A stretch of 64,000 nucleotides of DNA from the NCBI RefSeq assembly GCF_014649695.1, contig NZ_BMTN01000008.1:124001-188000 (forward strand), written 5' to 3'. Below, piece after piece: positions 42,947-53,200 of the stretch (the first letter of the stretch is position 1; each line of letters begins with the position of its first letter). The notes beneath the pieces were generated by a model that worked only from the letters and a program-made list of their open reading frames with translations, did not search any database and was not told the origin of the DNA. The translations under genes and the position numbers were made by a program. This DNA is from Streptomyces kurssanovii. Its GTDB lineage: Bacteria; Actinomycetota; Actinomycetes; Streptomycetales; Streptomycetaceae.

Positions 42947-45334
42947 TCAGGACGTCACGGCCAGGACCACGATGAGGACCACCAGCACCGCACCGAAGCC
43001 GCCGAGGGCGAGGACGAACCCCCGCCCGTTCCCGGCCGTCGTGCCGGACGAGCGGTGCCCGCCGTGGTCGCTCCCGGACCGCCCCGCTTCGCCGGACGAG
43101 TAGACGGTGCGGGTCTGCGGCTGGGCCGCGGCGGCGCCCGCAGGCTCCGGGTCGTGGTGGGGTTGCCGGCCTGGATCGGTCACACGGTCCGGGCCGGGTG
43201 CGTGGCGTGGCGGCTCCGGGCGGCGGTCCGGCTCGGGTGCGCGGCGGGGCGGCTCGGCCGGCCACGCGGGGCGCTCCCGGTACTCCGGCGGACCGGGCGG
43301 CTGCTCCGGGGTGAGGGGCCGCTGATCGAAGCGCTCCGGCGCCCGGCCGGGGGGCTCCGGAGGCTCGTGCGTGACGCGAGCGGGCGGCGGCCCCGGATGC
43401 GTCATCGACCGGCGCACCAGCGCCTGCCACACCGGCAGCGTGATCCCCGGGTCGGTGCGGCCGGTGAGGATCTGCTCGGCCGCGCCGCGCCCGACCGGGT
43501 CGGTCCCGCCGCACAGTTCGGGCAGCAGCCTCTCCAGGCGGTTCCCCACATCCGGTTCGGCGGCGAACGGCCGCACGGCCCATCGGTACAGCGATGCGGC
43601 GTTCGCGGCGCGGACGGCGTCGTCCGGGCCGCCCCGGGCGGCGGAGGCACCGGGAGAGAGATAGAGCCGCCGGCCGAGGACCGCGTCGCACATGCGCCTG
43701 CGCTCCCCCGCGGTCCAGTCGGGCCAGCCCTCCGCGATCCGGCGCACGACCAGGGTCAGCACGTCGTACGAGGGGTCGCCCTCAAGCACCGTCAGCAGGT
43801 CGCCGTTGCCGGACTCCCTGATGGTGTCGGCGATTTCCCGCTCGTCACGGCAGCCGACCAGCCGCGCGGGCAGTGAGCCGGTCCCCCTGGGGGCGGAGCG
43901 GCGGCCGAGCACCGGCCGCCGGCGCCGCTCCCCGTCCGGCTCCGGCCAGGTGGGGCGGACGAAGGGAAGCCGCCCCGGCGGCCCGGCAGGCGGTGCCACC
44001 GGCGGCCGCGTGTCATGAACGGGCGGCGTGGCGAACGGCGTTGCGGACAGTGGCCGGTCGGGCTCGTCCAACGGCGCGGGGCCGCCGGGGCCGCCCGCGC
44101 GGCGGGACCCGTCCGGAGCGGACCGCTCGGAGGCGGGCGCCGGCACGACCGGCTCCCTCGTGCGGTACGAAGCTGGCGTCGACGGCTCCGCGCCGTAATC
44201 AGCGGACCGGGACGGCTCCGTACGGTACGACCCGGACGCCGGCGCCTCACTCGGGCGGTACGGCGCAGGCGCGGACGGCTCGTCCGCGTAGTACGACCCG
44301 GACCCCGGTGCCTCGTCCGGGCGGTACGCCGCAGGCGCGGACGCCTCGTTCGCGTCGTACGCATCCGCCGTGGACGGCTCCGCACGGTACGGGCGGGGCC
44401 CGGACCGCGCGCGGCCGGTGCGGCGCCCGAGCGCGGCCAGGGCGTCCTCCGAGGCGGCCAGCAGCGCGCGGCTGCTCACGGCCGCGCCGCGGGGCAGCGC
44501 CGTCGACAGCGCGTCGGCGAGCTCGAACTCGTGCGCGTCGCCTCGTTCGACCGCGTACAGATAGGCGCGTACCAGGCGCTCCGCCACGTCCCGCGGCCGG
44601 CCGTCCGGCGTCTGTAGGGGGTCCGTGCGGACCCTCGGCCCGTCCTGGTCGGGCGAACTGGACCAGCGGCTCACGAACATGAACCTGATCCGGCGGCTCT
44701 CCGCGGTGTCGTGCGTGGCGAACGTCCACGGCTGCGGCAGGGCCCTGCCGAAGATCCCGTACAGGGCCCACAGCAGCAGGCACGGTCCGTCGTCGCCCGC
44801 GCGGTCCAGCACGGTGTGCAGCGCCGCCGGGTCGCGCAGCACCTCCGCCGCGACCGCCGTCAGTTCGGCCTCCGTCCGGCGGAGCCCGCCGGCCAGCCGC
44901 TTCCCGCCCTCGAGGGCCGACCGTTCGAGGGCGCCGAGCGGCACCGGGTCCAGCGCGCCGCGGACCTCGCCGAGCTCGATGCCACTGCCCTCCCAGTCCC
45001 AGGTGCGCAGCCCGAGGCAGGTCTCGGGGCCGAGGCTCCGCTCTGCCCCGTACAGGGCGTGGCACAAGGTGTCCTGGCGGCCCCCGAGCCCGCGCCCGGA
45101 CGTCCTGTGCACCAGCAGCGCCGTCGCCGAGTCCTCGCTCACCAGGCGCACGAGCGCGGGGGACGTGTCGGGGCCCGCGGACCTGAGCAGGTGGGTGACG
45201 GGCCGGAACAGCCGTACGACCTCGCTGCGTTCGCCGGACCAGGCGACCGGGCCGAAGCCCGTGTTGCCCATCGGGTTGGCGGCGTCCCAGCGGAAGACGA
45301 TCTGGTCCACGGTCCCGGCGTGACGTGACGTCAT
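42947..45334 (-). CDS. GTPase-associated protein 1-like (GAP1-N) membrane-tailed protein
   Basis: This 795-residue protein is last in a nine-gene operon. Residues 1-300 resemble the GAP1 N-terminal and middle regions described in actinobacterial GTPase-centred conflict systems (TVDQIVFRWDAANPMGNTGF at the start). Residues about 310-400 are a low-complexity spacer with repeated YR-x-(D/S)-EA and PSAP units. A second helical domain (VGCRDEREIADTIRES) follows at about 490-620, then a Pro/Glu/Arg-rich stretch and one C-terminal membrane helix (about 773-794). The ATG overlaps the upstream stop as ATGA. A partner or regulator of the operon's GTPases is inferred from the family name. No catalytic motif is seen. 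Confidence 0.68.
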   Translation of the reverse strand: MTSRHAGTVDQIVFRWDAANPMGNTGFGPVAWSGERSEVVRLFRPVTHLLRSAGPDTSPALVRLVSEDSATALLVHRTSGRGLGGRQDTLCHALYGAERSLGPETCLGLRTWDWEGSGIELGEVRGALDPVPLGALERSALEGGKRLAGGLRRTEAELTAVAAEVLRDPAALHTVLDRAGDDGPCLLLWALYGIFGRALPQPWTFATHDTAESRRIRFMFVSRWSSSPDQDGPRVRTDPLQTPDGRPRDVAERLVRAYLYAVERGDAHEFELADALSTALPRGAAVSSRALLAASEDALAALGRRTGRARSGPRPYRAEPSTADAYDANEASAPAAYRPDEAPGSGSYYADEPSAPAPYRPSEAPASGSYRTEPSRSADYGAEPSTPASYRTREPVVPAPASERSAPDGSRRAGGPGGPAPLDEPDRPLSATPFATPPVHDTRPPVAPPAGPPGRLPFVRPTWPEPDGERRRRPVLGRRSAPRGTGSLPARLVGCRDEREIADTIRESGNGDLLTVLEGDPSYDVLTLVVRRIAEGWPDWTAGERRRMCDAVLGRRLYLSPGASAARGGPDDAVRAANAASLYRWAVRPFAAEPDVGNRLERLLPELCGGTDPVGRGAAEQILTGRTDPGITLPVWQALVRRSMTHPGPPPARVTHEPPEPPGRAPERFDQRPLTPEQPPGPPEYRERPAWPAEPPRRAPEPDRRPEPPRHAPGPDRVTDPGRQPHHDPEPAGAAAAQPQTRTVYSSGEAGRSGSDHGGHRSSGTTAGNGRGFVLALGGFGAVLVVLIVVLAVTS

Positions 45335-47463
45335 ACCCCTGTCTCCCTCAACTCGGCTCCGGGCAGGAGCCCGCACATCGCGAACACGGACAGCAGCGGG
45401 GCGAGGACCCGGCGCGGCCGCACGCCGTGCGGGAAGGTCTCGCCCCTCTCCTGGCCGCCGGTCGCCGCCACGAAGTGCAGCGTGCAGCGGGCGCAGTCGT
45501 CGAACGGCTTCAGCCAGGCCTGGCTGCCGTGGTGCCGGACGAAGGCGTGGACGTCGCGGCTCTCCGCGCGGAGGGTGCGCTCGTCCAGGACCGCCGGCAG
45601 CCCGCGGGCCAGCCAGCGGTCCACCGAGGGGTCGAAGCGGACCAGGTCGCTCTTGTTCAGTGCCACGGCGGCGGGGGCGGTGATGTACGGGCCGGTGCGC
45701 GGGATCCGGCCGAGCACGGTGGCGAACGCCTCGTCACCGAGGTCACGCTGGACCAGTCCGGTGCGCTCACGCACCGGGTCGAGCTGGGACAGGCGCAGTG
45801 CCCGCAGCGGGTCGAGCACGAAGATGAACGCGCCCACGCCCATGAGGAACCGGGTCACGTCGCTGTTCTGCGCCAGGTCCTCGCCTGCCAGGTCGAAGAA
45901 GACCACGGGCCGGGTCACCCCGTGCCCGGTGACGAGCAGACCGTCCGCGAACTCGGCGAAACGCACCTGCCCCGTACGCCGCAGCACCTCCCCGCGGTGC
46001 AGCGGGTGGACCGTCTCGGCGAGGTACTCGCGGTGCTCCTCCGGGTTGAGCGGCAGGCACTTGAGCCCGTACGGCTCGAGACCGCCCTGCTCGATCTCGC
46101 CGAGCATGGCGGCCAGCAGATGGGTCTTGCCGGCAGCGGAGCTGCCGACCATGGCGACGGTAAGCGGTTCACCGCTGGTGAGGTAGGGGACGGGCAGCCG
46201 GTGCGGCTGGTTCTCGTCCGCGTGCGGGCACATCTGGAAGGCCTGGCGCAGGGCGTCCTGACGGTGCATCGGACGGTACTCCGCGCTCAGGTCCAGTTTC
46301 CTGGGCTCCTTCTTGCTGTCGAGCGTGAAGAGCTGCGTCTCGTCGTAGTGCACCGGCAGCAGACAGTGCGGGCACAACGGGGGCCTGGAGGGCAGGGGCA
46401 CGTCCACCGGGCCGTTCTGCCGGGGTTCGGGAGCCGGCCTGGGAGCGGGCGGACGGCCGGCCCCCAGCAGCCGCCGCAGCGAGCGGCGGGGCGGGGGGTC
46501 GACCAGTTCCACGTACACCTGCTCCTGCTCCGCCGGGGCGGCGAGCCCGAGCCGGTCGCGCTTCTCCGCGAGCCTGGCGTCGAACTCCGCGCGGGCGCGT
46601 CCGAGCGGGTCCGGGGCGGAGGAGACCACGGCCGGCGGATCGCCGACGTTCAGCAGGCGCATCAGCTCGGCCGGCGCCGCCCGCATCTCCGCCAGGGGAG
46701 CGAACGCACCACCTTCGGTGAGCGCGGCGAGCCTGCGGAAGTCGGCCAGGTCCTCGGGAGGCGCGGTCGCGTCCCCGGGACGGCCGGACAGCAGGAAGTA
46801 CATGAGCCGGGCCACCGACCACAGGTCGTCGCGCGGATCGGCGGTGCCCACGCCGTCCCGCTGCTCCGGCGCGGCCCACGGCGCCGCACCGAACGCTTCG
46901 CGGGGCTCGTCGACCCGCTGGGTGCGGTACAGCTCGCCCAGCCGCACATGGGTGCCGTCCCAGCGGACCGTGTAGGGGTTGATGTCCCGGTGCACCAACT
47001 GGACGTCCTCCAGCAGGCGCACCGCGAGCGCCAGCTGGCTGAGCACCTTGTGCTGTTCCGCCACGGTCAGCGCGCCCTGCCGGGCGGCGACGGGCCGCCC
47101 CGCGTGCGCCTTGTAGAGGACGAAGGGCTCCGGAGCGTCGAGATGGAACCCGACGAGACGGGTGAACAGCTCGCTGTAGGGCTCGGCCCCGTGCTGCCGC
47201 TCCACCGCGACCGCCGCGCTGACCTCCCGCTCGAGCGCGCCGTAGGCGTCGGCGCCGCCCTGCGCGGAGCGCGGCAGCCGGTACTGGATCACCCGCCAGC
47301 CCTTGCTGAGGGTCACCTGCCGGGCCAGCAGCGGCGCCCGCTCGGGCTTTCGGACGTCGTCGGAGAAGCGGGCGGAGAAGCGGACGGGGTCCTGGCGGTG
47401 GGTGTAGAACTCGAGCTCCTCCACGTCGCCCGCCGGTGTCCCCGTGCTGTGCGGCACGGTCAT
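45331..47463 (-). CDS. Pseudokinase - zinc ribbon - TRAFAC-type GTPase fusion
   Basis: This 710-residue protein has three parts. Residues 40-260 have a Ser/Thr kinase fold (HRDINPYTVRW at 158, AAPE at 197-200, DLWSVARLMYFLLSG at 213). The glycine loop and beta-3 lysine are not evident, the K and N of HRDLKPxN are lost, and DFG is replaced (GEL), so it should be a pseudokinase. Residues 360-415 hold CPHC and a later CPH, a zinc-ribbon candidate. Residues 430-710 form a GTPase with GSSAAGKT (440-447), DLAGED (524) and NKSD (603), all intact. Both ends overlap neighbours by 4 nt. It is probably a nucleotide-switched hub of the operon. Confidence 0.78.
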   Translation of the reverse strand: MTVPHSTGTPAGDVEELEFYTHRQDPVRFSARFSDDVRKPERAPLLARQVTLSKGWRVIQYRLPRSAQGGADAYGALEREVSAAVAVERQHGAEPYSELFTRLVGFHLDAPEPFVLYKAHAGRPVAARQGALTVAEQHKVLSQLALAVRLLEDVQLVHRDINPYTVRWDGTHVRLGELYRTQRVDEPREAFGAAPWAAPEQRDGVGTADPRDDLWSVARLMYFLLSGRPGDATAPPEDLADFRRLAALTEGGAFAPLAEMRAAPAELMRLLNVGDPPAVVSSAPDPLGRARAEFDARLAEKRDRLGLAAPAEQEQVYVELVDPPPRRSLRRLLGAGRPPAPRPAPEPRQNGPVDVPLPSRPPLCPHCLLPVHYDETQLFTLDSKKEPRKLDLSAEYRPMHRQDALRQAFQMCPHADENQPHRLPVPYLTSGEPLTVAMVGSSAAGKTHLLAAMLGEIEQGGLEPYGLKCLPLNPEEHREYLAETVHPLHRGEVLRRTGQVRFAEFADGLLVTGHGVTRPVVFFDLAGEDLAQNSDVTRFLMGVGAFIFVLDPLRALRLSQLDPVRERTGLVQRDLGDEAFATVLGRIPRTGPYITAPAAVALNKSDLVRFDPSVDRWLARGLPAVLDERTLRAESRDVHAFVRHHGSQAWLKPFDDCARCTLHFVAATGGQERGETFPHGVRPRRVLAPLLSVFAMCGLLPGAELRETGV

Positions 47464-50201
47464 CGCGTTCCGCCCTCCTCTCCCCTGACCGACCTGACCG
47501 TGTCCGGGCGCATCGGCACCAGCGTGAGCACCCCGGCGTGCCTGCCGCCCGCCGTCCACACGACGTCCTCCGCCGTGGCCGGCCACGCGTCCTGGCCGGT
47601 CTCGGGCTCCGCGCCGCGCCGCAGGGCCTCCGGCGCGAAGCGGAACCGCCGCGCCGCGTGCGGGTCCTTGGAGAGCAGCCTCCGGTGCTCGGCCCCGCAC
47701 AGTGGGACGACGTGCTCCGTGCCGCCGTCGGCCAGGAGACGGCGCACCCGGTCGGAGGAGACACCGAGCAGGCCGGCGATGCCGGGCCGGTTCCCCGGGT
47801 CCGGGGCGTACGGGGGCGGCGCGGCGGCCGCGTCCCTGATCAGCCGCCGGTGCTCCTCGTCGAGGAGTTCGTTCATCAAGGGGCGCAGAGGCACCCTGGT
47901 GGCGGTCGCCGGTTCACGCTCCACGGCGGCCCAGCGGGAGGCGAGGATCAGCGCGGCGCCGTGGGTCAGGTCACCGACCAGCGTGTCGACCAGTTCCGGA
48001 CCGCCGTCGCCGGTCTCCCGCTCGAGCCAGGGCGGGCCGTCGCCGTCGGAGCGGGACGGCCACAGGCTGCGCAGGGCATGCGGCTGTTCCTCCGCGGTGT
48101 GGGGTCGTGTCCCGTCGGTGTGCGCTCGCGTCCCCTCGGTGTGCGGCACGAAGCGGCCGTCGGCGGCCGGGTCCGGGGCGGGGTCCGCGGCGGCGCCCGT
48201 GGCGTGGCCGTCGTCGAAGCCCCGGCGGAAGCCGGAGCCGACGCCGGGCGCGGCGTCGCCGCCGTAGCCTGAGCGGAAGTCCGGACCGAGGTCCGGGCCG
48301 AGGTCCGGGCCGGGGCCCCGCCCTGTATCCGGGCCGAAGTCCCCTGCTGCGTACGGGTCGTGAGCAGCCTCGCCGTCCGGGAAGGCCGTGTGCGAGGCGG
48401 CGTCCGGGACGGCCGGTTCCGGCCAGTCGTCGTCGGCGCCGTCGCCCCAGCTGTCCCAGTCGAAGCCGCCCGCCTGCCCGGCGGACGGACCGCCCGGTTC
48501 GTCCGCCGGCAGCCCCCGGTCCACGGAGGGACCGGCGTCGAGCCTTTCCTCCACGGTGTCGGCGAGTGATCCCACCAGCACGGCGACGGCACGTGCCGCG
48601 TCGGAGCAGTGGTAGCGGGCGTCGGCGAGCAGCCAGTCGTGCACGACGGTGTCGGCCAGCAGTTCGTCGACCCCTTCCACCGCTCCCGCGGCGAAGGCCC
48701 AGTCCGTCTGCCCCCACCAGTCGTCGACCGCCGCCGTCCAGTCGCGTATCGCCAGCAGCACCAGCGCGGTCAGCGCGAGCGCCAGGGCGGCCGCGCCCGC
48801 CCATGCCGGCAGGGACAGCGCCGTGCCGGCGAACGCGCCGGCCACCCCGCCGACGGCGCCCGCGGCGAGGCGGGCGAGGACGCGGGTGTCGCCGCCCCCG
48901 TCCAGCCTGCCGTCGCGGGAACGACTGGGCCGGCGTCGCAGCATCAGGACGGCGAGACCCGCGCCCACCGCCGCGCAGAGCGGACCGCTGAACCACCCGG
49001 TTCCCGGCCACAGTCCGGCGACGCAGCAGATCAGCAGGGCCAGGCCCACGTCGGCCGCCCAGGGGCGGCGCATCAGGAACGGTGGCGGCAGCGGGAGTTC
49101 CGCGACCCGCTCCGGCGGACAGGTCTCGTCGAGCCGGCGCAGTCTCGCCGTGCTTCCCGCCGGCGCCGACCGGCCGGAGAGCGCGTTGAGCGTCGCCGCG
49201 ACGGACCGCAGGGGCAGCCGCTGCCCGAGCAGGCGCTCCGTGTGGTCGCGCAACGCCGGTCCCACGCTCGCGCGGGTCACCTCCGGCACCTCCGTCAGTT
49301 CGATGCCGCGCTCGAGCAGCCGGGCACGCTGCTCCGGGCGGACACGGTCGCCGCCACCGTCGCCGAGCGCGCCCGCGACCTCCGCTCGGTATGCGCCCAG
49401 CGCGTCGGCGAGGCCCTCGAACCGTGCGGGGAGGTCGGCCTCCTTGCCGGCCCCGCCGAACAGACCGGCCGCGCCCCGGATCGCCTCGTAGGCGTCCCTG
49501 GTGTCGAGCAGGGCGTCCACGCACTCCTCGTGCCGGATGTCGGTCCTGCCGCCGGGCGTCAGCCACGGCCGGTCGGCGAGGCTGCGCGGGACCGACCGGC
49601 CGAGGAGGAACGACAGTTCGGGCGTGAGACCGTCCTGCCGGGTCCCGCCGGACGCGGTGCCGCCCTCCGGAGGGGCGACGGATACGGGTAGGTCCTGGCC
49701 GGTGAGGTGCTCCAGCGCCTGCCGCCACGCCCGTGACCGCGCCTCTTCCGTCAGGTCGTGCTCCAGTACGTGCACGGCGGGCACGGCGACGCCGTGCGGC
49801 ACGTCCGCCAGTTGACCGAGGACGCTGTCGAACACGGCCGGTTCCACGAGGAGTTCCAGCAGCGGCCGCAGCGACGCGTCGAATCTGTCGGTCCCCGGCG
49901 CCGCGCCCACGAGCGTGTCGGGCAGCCACAGCACACCGGCCTCCGGCGGGCCGAGCGGCAGCGGCCGATGGAGCTGCCGCTGCCCGGGGGCGCCGGTTGC
50001 GAGGCAGAGCAGCCGTGCCGGTCCGTAGGAGTAGAGCTGTTCGTAGCGGAGCTGGTGGTCCACGAGGTCCGCCGCGTCGTCGATGACGAGGAACCGCCGC
50101 GTGCGGTCGTGCTCCGTCTCCTTCAGTGCCGCGGTCACCGGTTCCCCGTGCCGCAGGTCCACGACGACGGCATGGGCCGGGCGGTTCTGTTCCATGGTCA
50201 C
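47460..50201 (-). CDS. Large multipass membrane protein of unknown fold
   Basis: This 913-residue protein has a soluble N-terminal region (1-375). Four membrane helices follow at about 384-400, 404-422, 442-464 and 468-487. An acidic, Gly/Asp/Pro-rich low-complexity stretch runs from about 560 to 740, and a C-terminal soluble domain covers 750-913. I recognise no domain. The N terminus (HAVVVDLRHGEPVTAAL, RRFLVIDDAADLVDH) could be a degenerate nucleotide-binding or receptor fold. The ATG at 50201 overlaps the tubulin-like stop, and its own stop overlaps the kinase-GTPase start, so it belongs to the system, probably as its membrane platform. Confidence 0.65.
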   Translation of the reverse strand: MTMEQNRPAHAVVVDLRHGEPVTAALKETEHDRTRRFLVIDDAADLVDHQLRYEQLYSYGPARLLCLATGAPGQRQLHRPLPLGPPEAGVLWLPDTLVGAAPGTDRFDASLRPLLELLVEPAVFDSVLGQLADVPHGVAVPAVHVLEHDLTEEARSRAWRQALEHLTGQDLPVSVAPPEGGTASGGTRQDGLTPELSFLLGRSVPRSLADRPWLTPGGRTDIRHEECVDALLDTRDAYEAIRGAAGLFGGAGKEADLPARFEGLADALGAYRAEVAGALGDGGGDRVRPEQRARLLERGIELTEVPEVTRASVGPALRDHTERLLGQRLPLRSVAATLNALSGRSAPAGSTARLRRLDETCPPERVAELPLPPPFLMRRPWAADVGLALLICCVAGLWPGTGWFSGPLCAAVGAGLAVLMLRRRPSRSRDGRLDGGGDTRVLARLAAGAVGGVAGAFAGTALSLPAWAGAAALALALTALVLLAIRDWTAAVDDWWGQTDWAFAAGAVEGVDELLADTVVHDWLLADARYHCSDAARAVAVLVGSLADTVEERLDAGPSVDRGLPADEPGGPSAGQAGGFDWDSWGDGADDDWPEPAVPDAASHTAFPDGEAAHDPYAAGDFGPDTGRGPGPDLGPDLGPDFRSGYGGDAAPGVGSGFRRGFDDGHATGAAADPAPDPAADGRFVPHTEGTRAHTDGTRPHTAEEQPHALRSLWPSRSDGDGPPWLERETGDGGPELVDTLVGDLTHGAALILASRWAAVEREPATATRVPLRPLMNELLDEEHRRLIRDAAAAPPPYAPDPGNRPGIAGLLGVSSDRVRRLLADGGTEHVVPLCGAEHRRLLSKDPHAARRFRFAPEALRRGAEPETGQDAWPATAEDVVWTAGGRHAGVLTLVPMRPDTVRSVRGEEGGTR

Positions 50202-53200
50202 CATCGGTCGCCGTCCTGGTCGTGGCCGTGGCGGCCCCAGTCGCCCTCGTCCCAGGGGTCGGCGGGGGCCGGCGGCTGTGTGCGGGCGGCGTCCTGGTCC
50301 CGGCGGGGGCCGGCGGCCGGTTCGTGGTCGTACGGGTGCGCGTCGCGGTCGTGGCCCGGGTCCCGTCGGCCGTGGCCCACGTCGCCCCGTCCGTGGCTCC
50401 CGTCCTGCCCGTCCGCGTACGTCCGTTCGCGGCGGGGGTCCGAGCGCGGGTCGGGGCGCGGCTCGTGGCGAGGCTCGTCGCGCGGATCGGGTCGCGGCTC
50501 GTCGCGCGGACCCGGGACCGGTGCGTCCTCCTGGCGGCGTGCGGCCTCGCTCTGCGCGACGCGCTGGTCGAGCGCCCGGAGGTTGGGCCGGGTGGGGCGG
50601 GTGGCGCCGGGGAAGCGCATGTCGAGTGCGCCGGGGAAGGTCTGCTCCCAGAAGTCGCGCAGCGGGACGAGCCATTCCTCGTCCTCGGCGCCGAACTGCC
50701 CGCTCAGCTCCTTGATCAGGGCGAGCTGGCGGGGCGCCACCTCGTGCACCAGCCGGCGGAACAGCGGCGAGGGGGCTTCCGGTGTGGTGGCGAGACCGAC
50801 CGGTTGTGCGCTCATCAGCCGCTCGCAGACCTCCTCGACGATCCGGCCTTCGTCGAGCAGCGCCCACTGCTCGTAGGCCCGCAGCAGTCCCGCCCAGCTG
50901 GAGACGCTGTTGTCGAAGGCCTCGAGGCGCAGGGTCATGGTGGCCGCGCCGCCCTCCTGGAGGCGGATGCGGATCTGCTCGGGCGAGTCGGGTGATCCCT
51001 TGACCTCGACGAGGCCGTTCCAGACCGCGCACAGGATGCGGTGCAGGATGCGGCGCCGGTCCTCCTCGGTGCTGGCCAGCCAGTCGTCGCGGTAGCCGAG
51101 GCGCTGACGCCAGTGCAGGAAGTCGTCCACGCCGGCGGCGTCCCGGGCCTCCGCCCAGAGCCGCAGCACGTGGCGCACCTCCGAGACGTCGGTCAGGCTC
51201 ATGCCGCTGCGGAACAGCACCACCGTGATCGACTCCGTGTCCACGGCGCGGAATTCGGGCACCGTCCCGTACGGCAGGCGCAGTTCACGCTTGAGGAAGG
51301 CCGCGGCCCCCGAGCCGGCCTCGCTCTGCGGGTGCACGATGAGCACCTTGAGCGGGCCGCTGCCGTCCGGCTCGAAGCCGACAGGGAGCAGTCCGACGAG
51401 CTGGGAGCGGAACTGTTCCAGCCATCGGGTGTCCACCTTCGCGGCGGCGTCCTCGTCACCGGCCGCGGCCTGCAGCAGCACTCCCAGGGACGGCAGCAGC
51501 GGACGGTCGCCGAGCACGCTCGACTCCACGAACAGTCCCTTGACCCGCCGCTCGATGACCTGCTTGATCTCCTTGACCCCGGCCTGCGGCGAACGGCGCA
51601 CGGACTCCAGGGCCCGCATCCAGTCGTCCGGGCGGATCAGCTTGGCCACCAGGCGGGCGGCGCCCGGGTTCTCAGGCAGGTCCTCGTGCTGGTAGAGCCG
51701 GCGGATCACGTCGTCGTAGAAGGCGGCGAGGGTGTTCTGCGGGGGGAGCAGGTACAGCACGCCCTTGCGGTCCTTGCGGTAGAGCTCCTTGCGCCGCTCC
51801 GCGAAGAACTTGCGCTCGTCCTCCTCGTGTCCGCGCAGCGCCTTGACCAACTCGCCGATCTCCTTGGTGGTGCGCAGCAGCGGGGGCCGCCAGCGCGACT
51901 CCTGGTCCTTCCAGCCCCGGTGCCACTTCTGCCGGGCCCGCCACTGGTACCAGGCGTCCTGTTCGTCGAGGGCGTTCTGCACGTCGGGGTCGCCCCAGCG
52001 GGCCGGTACGAGTCCGCCGACCGCCCGCTTGATCAGCGGGATCTGCGGTGGGTGGACGTCCACGCCCTCGCCGCGTTCCGGGTCGTTCCTGCGGTTGTCG
52101 AGCATGCCGACGAACCCGGTCTCCGCGACCCGCTGCGGATGACCGGGCAGTCCGGCGAGCAGCCTCTCCAGCTTGAACGGGTCGATCACGCCCAGCAGTT
52201 CGCGGCAGCCCGACCCCGGCCGGAACTCCTCGACCAGCCGCGGGATCTCGGCGTCCAGTTCCCGCTGGAGCCTGCCGAGCGCGTCGTCCATGTCGCCGAG
52301 CCGGTTCCGCAGCGCCTGCATGATGGCCCTGGTGCCCTTGGGCAGCGGGTCGGGCGGCACCACCACCGGCGCCTCCCGCATCCACAGCCGGCCGATGGCG
52401 GAGCGGTCGAACAGGTCACGGACCCGCTCGGTGCCGTCGTCGGCCGGCTTGCGCGCCTCCTCGTCCATCGCCCGCACGGCCTGCGCCAGCAGCCGGCCCG
52501 CCACTATCTCGGCCAGGTCGTCGACCGGCACGGTCAATGACGCGGCCAGGCTGGTCGACATGGACCGGTGGCCGATGCCCGACCTGGACGGCTTCGAGCG
52601 CTCCACGCTCTTGTTCACGAAGCTCGCCGCGAAGGACTGGTAGTCGCCCTCGGTGCGGCCCTGCCCGCTGTCGTCGCCGAGTTCCGTGCCGATGAGGGAC
52701 ATCACCATCGCGGTGATGGAGCGGCGCAGGTCCTCCGGCTCGATGCCGGCGGTGCGGCTGAACAGGAACGCGGTCTGCACCGTCGACGGGCGCAGCGTGA
52801 CGAGACCCTCGCCCGGGTAGCGGACCCCGAGAGAGCCCTGCTCCTCCACGTCGCCGAAGTCGGACCGGGCACTGGGCACGTTCTGGTCGTCGACCAGGCG
52901 GGAGAGGTCGACCAGGGCGCGGGACGAGTTCAGTTCGGCCTCACGACCGCCGCCGGCCTCCGGCGGGAAGGCGGAGGGCATGACGACCAGCGGATAGATC
53001 TTGACGCCCTTCACCTTGGACCTGCGGAACTCGTGCCCGATCAGATGGATGAAGTCGTAGAAGATGCCGGCTCCGGTGCCGCCGGCCACGGAGAACGCCA
53101 CGAACACGTCGCAGCCGCGGATCTGTCCGCCGCCCATCTCCCGCAGGTCGCCCTGCGAGTTGCTGATCGCGCCGATCGCCTCACGCAGCTGCCGCAGCAC

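Noticed and set aside
45325-48267. 980-codon rightward frame across the kinase-GTPase and membrane-protein genes
   Set aside because: It is antisense to two genes with clear motifs and 4-nt overlaps, and has no recognisable domain.
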